A stretch of DNA of 64,000 bases, taken from contig NC_081412.1 in the NCBI RefSeq assembly GCF_030272615.1, forward strand, positions 339,995,870 to 340,059,869, written 5' to 3'. Positions within the stretch are counted from its first letter, which is position 1. Each line of letters begins with the position of its first letter. The notes beneath the pieces were generated by a model, which was not told the DNA's origin, ran no database searches, and saw nothing but the letters and a program-made list of their open reading frames with translations. Positions 57,876 through 64,000 of this stretch are shown here, piece by piece. Source of the stretch: Cryptomeria japonica. Taxonomy: Eukaryota; Streptophyta; Pinopsida; Cupressales; Cupressaceae. Position numbers and translations under genes: made by a program.

Positions 57876-58365
57876 TCCGTACGGTTCTTCCTTTTCTCTA
57901 TCCTACGGCTGTGCCTCCTCCTGTCTTGATCTTCCCACAACTACCTCGTACGGATTTCCTCCCTCCTATCATACGGCCATTGAAAGTTTCTGTGACAACT
58001 CCATGTGCACAATTTTCATCCGTACGGTGCTCACCCCTGTTTGTCGTCTGTAAAATGCAACAAAATCTCCCACCAAACCCTGTCTGTACGATGTAGCCAA
58101 ACTGTCTGTGCACCCTCCGTACGGCATACGATGTGGACTTCTCAACCTTCAATCCCCGAATCCGTACGTTGTACGGTGTAGGCTTCTCTTCTTCCAATCT
58201 TTGAATCTGTATGATATACAGTGTAGACTTCGCCTCCAATCTTTCCCAAATCCGTACAGCGTACGATGTGTCTTCTACAGCGTATGGTGTAACAAAATAT
58301 TCTTGGCACTGTATCTGTATAGTGTACAGTTCCTTCCAAAATAACTATGTACGGTACCAATTCGT
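57876..58365. repeat. CGTACGG motif cluster of element D
   Basis: Motifs CTCCGTACGGTT, CTCGTACGGATT, TCCGTACGGTGC, CTCCGTACGGCATACGATG, ATCCGTACGTTGTACGG, ATCCGTACAGCGTACGATG and TGTACGGTACC recur, several paired as two half-overlapping copies. It sits directly upstream of the accessory ORF start, as in B and C. Confidence 0.9.
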
Positions 58366-60506
58366 ATGATAGATGGTCTTCTTCTTGACTCGCCGTGAAT
58401 CTTTCTGCTCACCACTTCGTTCTCAATTCCACCTCTTCCTGCATTTTCGGGCTAAATGCCCATTTTGTGAAGTTTTATAACCCTTAGATGCCAAGGTTAG
58501 GGTGAGGAGTACATAATGCATTAATTTTTTATAAAATGCTTTACATTTTACTTTATTTAATTTTTCCTTCCTCAACTTTATTAATTCCTCCATTTGTTTT
58601 AATTTTTTAATGAAATCTAACCCCTTTTTTTTAATGTTTACATCCACTCTTACTTTTTCTAACTTCAACACTTTTTCTAAAACATATTTCCTCCAATATT
58701 TTCCTATGCCGAAATACTTAAATTTTATTTTTTGTACCTTCAACATTCCTCGATACTTCTCGGCCTTTATTTTCTTGTACTACTTCTTCCTAGTATGCCT
58801 AGTAAAATTTGTCTCCTGTCCGGCAATGGCTTTTTTTAATTTTTTCAGTTTTTTATTACCTCTTGCCTATGCTTTTTATTACTTCCCTCATCATCACTGC
58901 CAATTTCTATGCTCTGTTTTGTCCGAGTGGGCTCTATGTGGGGTCGCATTTTTATTTCCGAGTCGTATCACCTCCAGCAAGTGAATGGTGACCGCTTCTA
59001 GCACTCCTGCTCGCAACACATAACCATATATTCTATGTCAAAAATCTTATCCAACAAGGGTGCCAGCCCAACCCCTTTATACCGTCCATCAATGTATCAT
59101 CCATATTGTTGGTACCATGTCACCTTTTCCCCATCAATTTGTGGTGGGTCAGCCGGGTTGGGAATCACTCGCCATAGCGAGTTAGAAGATGGTTCCTTGT
59201 TTCCAAGATGAATTTCTGCAATGAAACAATCTACTGCCTTAACCACCATTTTTAGGCGTGGGCCGGGAGTCACTTCGTACTCGGCAAGGTCAATCTCCTC
59301 TTCTAAATCTTACTCGGCCTCCTCTGGTTCCTTCCTTTTAGCAGCCTCCTCCTGTCGTCGTGCTTTGGCTTCTTCATCGATCTCATAGGCTAGATATTCT
59401 TGGTGTGGCCCTTCGTATGGTGCCTTTGGTGTCCAGTGGCCACCCAATCTTACCCATACAACAGGAGTGCCAAAATAGGCGTTTATCAGGTGCTTGTGTA
59501 CTCATGGAACTGCCACGCCTTCTACCTACTTCTACACCATCCTCTCTTCTAGGAAGATTACAACGTTAGTCCAATCCTCATCAGCTCGATATAGCTCTCC
59601 TTTGATCACTGGATCTTCTTCGAGCACATTGCTCCTTTTGATTCTCCAATCACCTCTCGTGGCGTAGCCTAGCATATTGATGGCTACAGCAGTGTGCTCT
59701 CGTTCTCTATAAATTTTCAACTTCGAGCCGTTCACTAGATCACAGATAGGATTATCGTCCAAAGTTGATAGTTTCACTGCACCATTCTTGCCAACTTCCC
59801 TGATTTTATATGGCCCCATCCAATGAACTCTGAACTTCTTTGGACGGAGTTCGTTATGGTCATTAGATTTTAGTACCCACTGTCCCAGTCAGAAGTTCAT
59901 CCGTCGGAGGTGTTTGTCGTGCCAAAACTTTTGTCGTCGTTGGGCCACCTCAATTGCCCACTGTGTCGTCATTCTTCGTTCATCCAGCATGGTAAGGTTT
60001 AGGAGTCGTTTGTTCTATCTCTCTACATCACCCAAACGGTTTTCTATTGCAATCCGTAGGCTCGATACGGTGTACTCTATTGGTACCACCACTTTTTGCT
60101 CATATATGAGTTCAAGGGTGTGTGACCTGTCGTCACTTTGTACATAGTACATACGCCCAAAGTACCACCAGAAGCCGCTCCTCCTAATCTTCATGTTCCA
60201 CCCCACATGACTTGTAGATGATTGATACTAGAATCTTATTGGTTGATTTTGCCTGGTCATTCGCCCCGGGGTATTACAGACTTGACAGATTGTGGAAAAT
60301 TTTAAATTCAGCCGTCATAGTCCTAATTACGTGGTTCACAAAATGTACCCCACAGTCACTAGTAATCTAAATTGGGATGTCGAACCTTGTGACAATTTGT
60401 TCATATTGGAATCTTGTCGTACTAATGGTGGTTTTGTCTGAGAATGCCCTTGCCTCTGCCCAAATCATGAGGTACTCAGTGGCAACTATAATGTACCGAC
60501 ATCTAT
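58366..60506 (-). pseudogene. element D integrase and its C-terminal extension
   Basis: The piece 60506-60367 reads NRCRYIIVATEYLMIWAEAR and IVTRFDIPI, and the core continues with YPGANDQAKSTNK, where the catalytic Glu is Lys. The C-terminal block GPYKIREVGKNGAVKLSTLD (59819-59532) is followed by an extension with NAYFGTPVVWVRLGGHW and a tail rich in Glu, Ala and Arg, reaching about 58990 (GRYKGVGLAPLLDK). From 58985 to 58400 the sequence is AT-rich with a Lys-rich minus-strand ORF (58746-58423) of unknown meaning. Gypsy order is kept but several stops interrupt. Confidence 0.85.
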
Positions 60507-62509
60507 TGTAATTTCCCCTTTTCTGCTCTAGTTTGGTTTGGGGATTGTTGGCCAATCCCAAGACCCGTTGCTCAGTCAAAGGCAGAATTTGGGTTTCCTA
60601 TTTTTCTAGGAGGATGTTTTGACAATTTTGGTGGCTTGCATGTTGGAGTTTTATAGTTTTGATTCTGGATTCCTTCTGGGTTTTCGAAAAGCTTTGCAAT
60701 GATGGTACATGCGTAGCAATCAGTGGAGTTTGGCATACTTACTATTTTTAGTAAGTGGGGGCAAGGACAAATTATTTTTCTAGGTTTTTCTGGGTTTTTA
60801 GAGAGCTACGTGATGGTATGACACGCAATTGAATTTGAGGACTTTTCCGAATTTACTATTTTTAGTAAGTTGTGACAGCTGCTTGAAATGTGGTTAAAAT
60901 CACTTTGGAGATACTTACTATTTTTTGCAATATTCTATTTATAGTAAGTACTATTTTTGTCAGTGCTATTTTTGGCAGGTTTCAATAATCCAGTTCAGAG
61001 GCTATTTTTGGCAGTGCAGTTTTCAGTACTTTTAGCCTTCGGTTCACTATGGCAATTGTTCAACACATGGGAAAAGTAATTTTTAATGTATTTTAATGCC
61101 CCTTGGCCTAGGTGTGTGACTTATGTATTTCTAGTTATGACTTAAGGGGACGACTTGAGGTGATAAAGTAATATTTTAAGTCATAAGGTTTGGGCACCTA
61201 AGTTGTATTTTCACTTAATGCATTTTATATTATTATTGGACCTCCTTAAGTGGTACGCCCCTCCTTATGTGCTCATGAAATGTTTTATAAAGTGAAATAT
61301 CAGTTAAGGCATGATGGACGCCTTAGGAAGAAATAAGTTAATTTTTGTGATGTATTTCACTTATTCATCTTGGACGCCCCATTATATTTTATTGACATTT
61401 TTATAAAGTATATTTGCTACCTCATGAAGATCGACTTGGGAAGAAAGGGGAAATGAAATGCAAATATCAAATTAATGTATAATGATCATGGATTTGGGTT
61501 TGGCGTCCATTTGGGGGGAATGTGAATTTGAATTTGGAAGCACCAAGGTTATAAATGAGAGTATTGGACTCTTGTTTTGGCATCCATGAATATTTTACAA
61601 CGAAGTGCTGCCGAATTTGTCCTAGACTTGTACTTCAAAGTTGAGAGCTTCCTAGCCTTGTGTCAATTTCGTGCTTGAGAGATAGCACCTAGCTGATTGG
61701 AGAGACTATTTCTCATTCAAAGGGATACATTGAGCTATTTGGAGATGGATTCCATTGATGCATTTTCAGTTTTTTGAGTTTTGAAGCGTTTTTCATGCTG
61801 CTGGTCAGATTCATGGTTGTAGCAGTTAATCCTTCATATCTCACTACCTGATTTTCTGATTGTTCTAGGTAATGGCTCATTGGATTCCTATGTGCTCGGC
61901 GCCCCTTCTTGCTAAGTTTCGTATATTTTTTTGGAGAACCTGATTTTTAAAACAGATCGCCCCTCTCTAGGCAGGTCGTACCAAGCTGCAGTGACATTGG
62001 GAAGCGTGCATAAATTATTAAGGGCATTTTGGCATAGCTAGTTGTTTGGTACTTGGTCGCCCTTTCCTAACTCCCGTTCACCACTTATTTGGAGCCATTC
62101 GGAGGTGTTTTGACAGAGATATGGACTTCATAGTGCTATTGGTCTGATTTTTGGTGATGCTGATAGGCTATATCAGATTTGGTAAATTGTTCATTTTGAC
62201 TTGTGTTTTTCAGTTTCGTGTTTTGTAGCTTCTTGGAGTACCTTCTTTATCTATTGGAGATTGGAGCTTTATTGTACTGATGGTATCTTACAGAGTTGCT
62301 CATTGTAAGGTTGTATGTAGTAGTACTGAAACAGTCCATTTCATTCTGCACTTTACTTTCTTATATTGCCCACTGCATAAGTGGAAGAGCAGCCTAGCCT
62401 TGCCGCCTATTTCTATTTCATATTGTACTCTTGTCCTCCCACTGCATAAGTGGAAGAGGTTGGCTTCGCCACCTATCTCAATTTCATATTGTACTCCTGT
62501 CCTCCCACT
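60507..62509 (+). repeat. chromovirus-type LTR (G), interrupted by element F
   Basis: It starts TGTAATTTCCCC at 60507 in the middle of D's integrase, after TCTAT. It shares blocks with the chromovirus LTR at 34011-35854 read in its own direction: GGGTTTCCTATTTTT, TTACTATTTTTAGTAAGT (twice, near 60740 and 60850) and CTATTTTTGGCAG. It carries its own tandem repeats at 62371 and is cut by F at about 62510, so its end is outside the window. It contains no coding sequence. Confidence 0.8.
62371..62509. repeat. 69-bp tandem repeats in LTR G
   Basis: CACTGCATAAGTGGAAGAG begins at 62371 and 62440. A third unit starts with CACT at 62506 and is cut by F. The core CCACTGCATAAGTGG is self-complementary at its ends. 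The position corresponds to the 66-bp repeats of the chromovirus LTR. Confidence 0.9.
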
Positions 62510-64000
62510 TGTTGGTGGACGTTTTATCATCTACCGAACACTTAGAATAAAATACCACAAGGATACTCTATCCTCTCCTGAACAAAATCACTACTTGTGC
62601 CAATATTGCGAGAAAGACCACAAGGTGACTCCAAGGTCTATATGTGCGAACAAGCGACTTTATGTCGGATAGCTACCTTGGTTATGTATGCTGAAATACA
62701 AGGGGGACTTATGCTTGGCTCGTTCAATTCACAGTGGAGATTTATCATTTTGGGTTTTGGATCATGGATTTCAAGAAAACTAAAAAGGAGGTAAGGATTT
62801 AGAACTTCTAATCTATTCCTAAGGATTCAAGAGACGGTAAAGACTAGGTGAAACTAATAAACAACACTTTGTTTCGCCACTCTTGGACAACTACGCAAAG
62901 CATGTGCAATCTTCTAAGGTTGTGCTCAAGATTTTCACACTTACGAATAATACCAACAATTGAACAATATTACTCAGAGTAGAAGTTAAGCATCTGCATC
63001 AAAAGCTCAACCTAACTTTACACATTGAATGAAAATCATCCATCCAACAAAAGTATGAGCAAAAAGTTTCACCAATCTAAACAATCAAATCCTTCATTCA
63101 TCTAACATACATAAAATAAAATCTAAACTATGATAAGGGATAAGAACCATGCCAACTCCAAAATAAAAGAGGTAATCACCATCAATTCGAACAATGCATT
63201 ACTTATCACTTTGGCAATTGTATGCAACAATTTACTTATCTCAACATGTTTTGCAACATGCTCACATGATTTACAAATGAGGGGTGAGCTCAATTTATAG
63301 GCTCCCCAATTAAAATTCAATGGCCAAGATTGATTTCCAATTAACGGTCGAGATTAAAACAACCTAACCCTAATCAAAGTTTCCCAAAATAGGTCAAATA
63401 TCCGTTGGATGAGAGACAAGTGGCACAAGATACTATTGTTTAGGATTGCACTCCCTTCTTCTGCTAAGAGGTAGTGTGTTCAATAAACCTGGACATGTTG
63501 CCTTGAATTCCCCAATTTGTGCCGAAAAATTTGCCTAAGTATGGAAATTTGTCTGGAATACTCTTCTTGCCGCCAATTTATGTTGCGCATGGGAGCTTGT
63601 CTTTGACTCTTCAGAAATGAAATCCTTCAAGAAATCTAGAATTTCTTTCCATACTTTCGCCAAGTCTGAAGACTTTTCCTTCTTGATGCCTGGAGACTCT
63701 TTCGGGTGCCTTGAATTTGGAAAAGAATTTGATTCATGTGCTTGTCTTGTCAAATTTATTTCTTCCTGGCATGGCAGACTTGGATGAAGTCTAGCCAACC
63801 TTTGTTTATGATTTAATCTTTCTTCCATGCCTTGGCATGCTTCGTGTCAATTTGTTTGCCCTTGGACTTGGAATATTCTGGGACAATCGTCCTTCAATTT
63901 GCCTTAATCTGTTTTATGCCTTGGAAAGAGTTCGGACAATCATCTCCTTGTGTTTGGTGGATTTGGAAAAGTTTGGACAGTCATGAGCCTTCTTGTCTCC
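62510..64000 (-). mobile_element. element F, 3' part, relative of E, runs off the window
   Basis: The LTR at 62510-63425 (about 916 bp) matches the plan of E's LTR: shared CGAACAC and AGAATAAAATACC near the left end, TATA-like CCTATAAATTGAG on the minus strand near 63300, and a right end with TGCCACTTGTCTCTCATCC on the minus strand. Internal sequence begins at 63426. Inserted in the repeat region of LTR G. Confidence 0.78.
63426..64000 (-). other. internal 3' region of element F, no recognised gene
   Basis: A minus-strand ORF (63535-63828, 97 codons: MEERLNHKQRLARLHPSLPC and onward) has no homology I recognise. The right part has loosely repeated GCCTTGG...TTCGGACAATC phrases. It does not resemble the C-terminal end of E's ORF. 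Confidence 0.5.

Larger units (their letters stand above)
48283..60506 (-). mobile_element. gypsy element D, 3' half, interrupted by element E and by LTR G
   Basis: A relative of B and C. Minus-strand order visible here: integrase (60506-59532), integrase extension, CGTACGG cluster, accessory ORF N-terminal part (57752-56098), [element E], accessory ORF C-terminal part (49609-48660), polypurine tract, and 3' LTR (48591-48283). The 5' half (gag to RT, 5' LTR) must lie to the right of the window because G, with F inside it, interrupts the integrase at 60507. All ORFs are decayed. Confidence 0.88.

Overview
The window looks like a seed-plant nuclear genome, most probably a gymnosperm such as a conifer. 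Two host exons sit in a sea of LTR retrotransposons; several LTRs open with the TGTRATGxCCC type of end, introns and spacers are long, and no prokaryotic features occur. The species assignment is inference only.

Host gene: two exons of a DPH6-type diphthine-ammonia ligase lie on the minus strand at 8122-8201 and 6607-6832, with matching splice sites and phase. No other host gene could be recognised. The other DPH6 exons are not visible in the window.

Layout. 1-2519: 5' part of a minus-strand Ty1/copia element with a 187-bp LTR that holds a 70-bp hairpin. 2990-5030: plus-strand chromovirus remnant (integrase, chromodomain, LTR). 6607-8201: DPH6 exons. 8831-9704: solo LTR with TSD GTTTT and four exact-period 33-bp repeats. 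10702-11682: non-autonomous hAT element with TSD CATAGAAT. 12276-15040: tandem repeats, a 419-bp tandem duplication and a CA/AT microsatellite. 15041-43064: a three-level nest. The outer gypsy element C (minus) is split by gypsy element B (18174-35976, TSD CCAAT). B's 5' LTR is in turn split by a chromovirus (27289-35854, TSD TACAT) that has two 1,844-bp LTRs with no difference I could see and a 1,618-residue open polyprotein. 47640-64000: a plus-strand LTR split by element D (a relative of B and C). D is interrupted by element E (about 49613-56097) and by a chromovirus-type LTR G, which is itself interrupted by F, a relative of E. D, G and F run off the right edge.

Most interesting system: B, C and D are one family of non-chromodomain gypsy elements with a tRNA-Asp primer site. 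Each carries a long extra ORF downstream of pol. It has an N-terminal W-x-x-x-L-S-D / F-Y-M helical domain, an acidic linker, a WLGK/R motif, a GCxEEFxRxF...WPTxET module and a C-terminal coiled coil. Between pol and this ORF each element has a non-coding array of CGTACGG-type palindromes (about 20 in B). Element E encodes an unrelated-looking protein of about 1,085 codons that still shares the W-x-x-x-x-S-D / F-Y-M signature. The array may be a promoter or binding region for the accessory ORF; this is a hypothesis. Apart from the young chromovirus, all elements are decayed by stops, frameshifts, deletions and a recurrent loss of the integrase catalytic glutamate.
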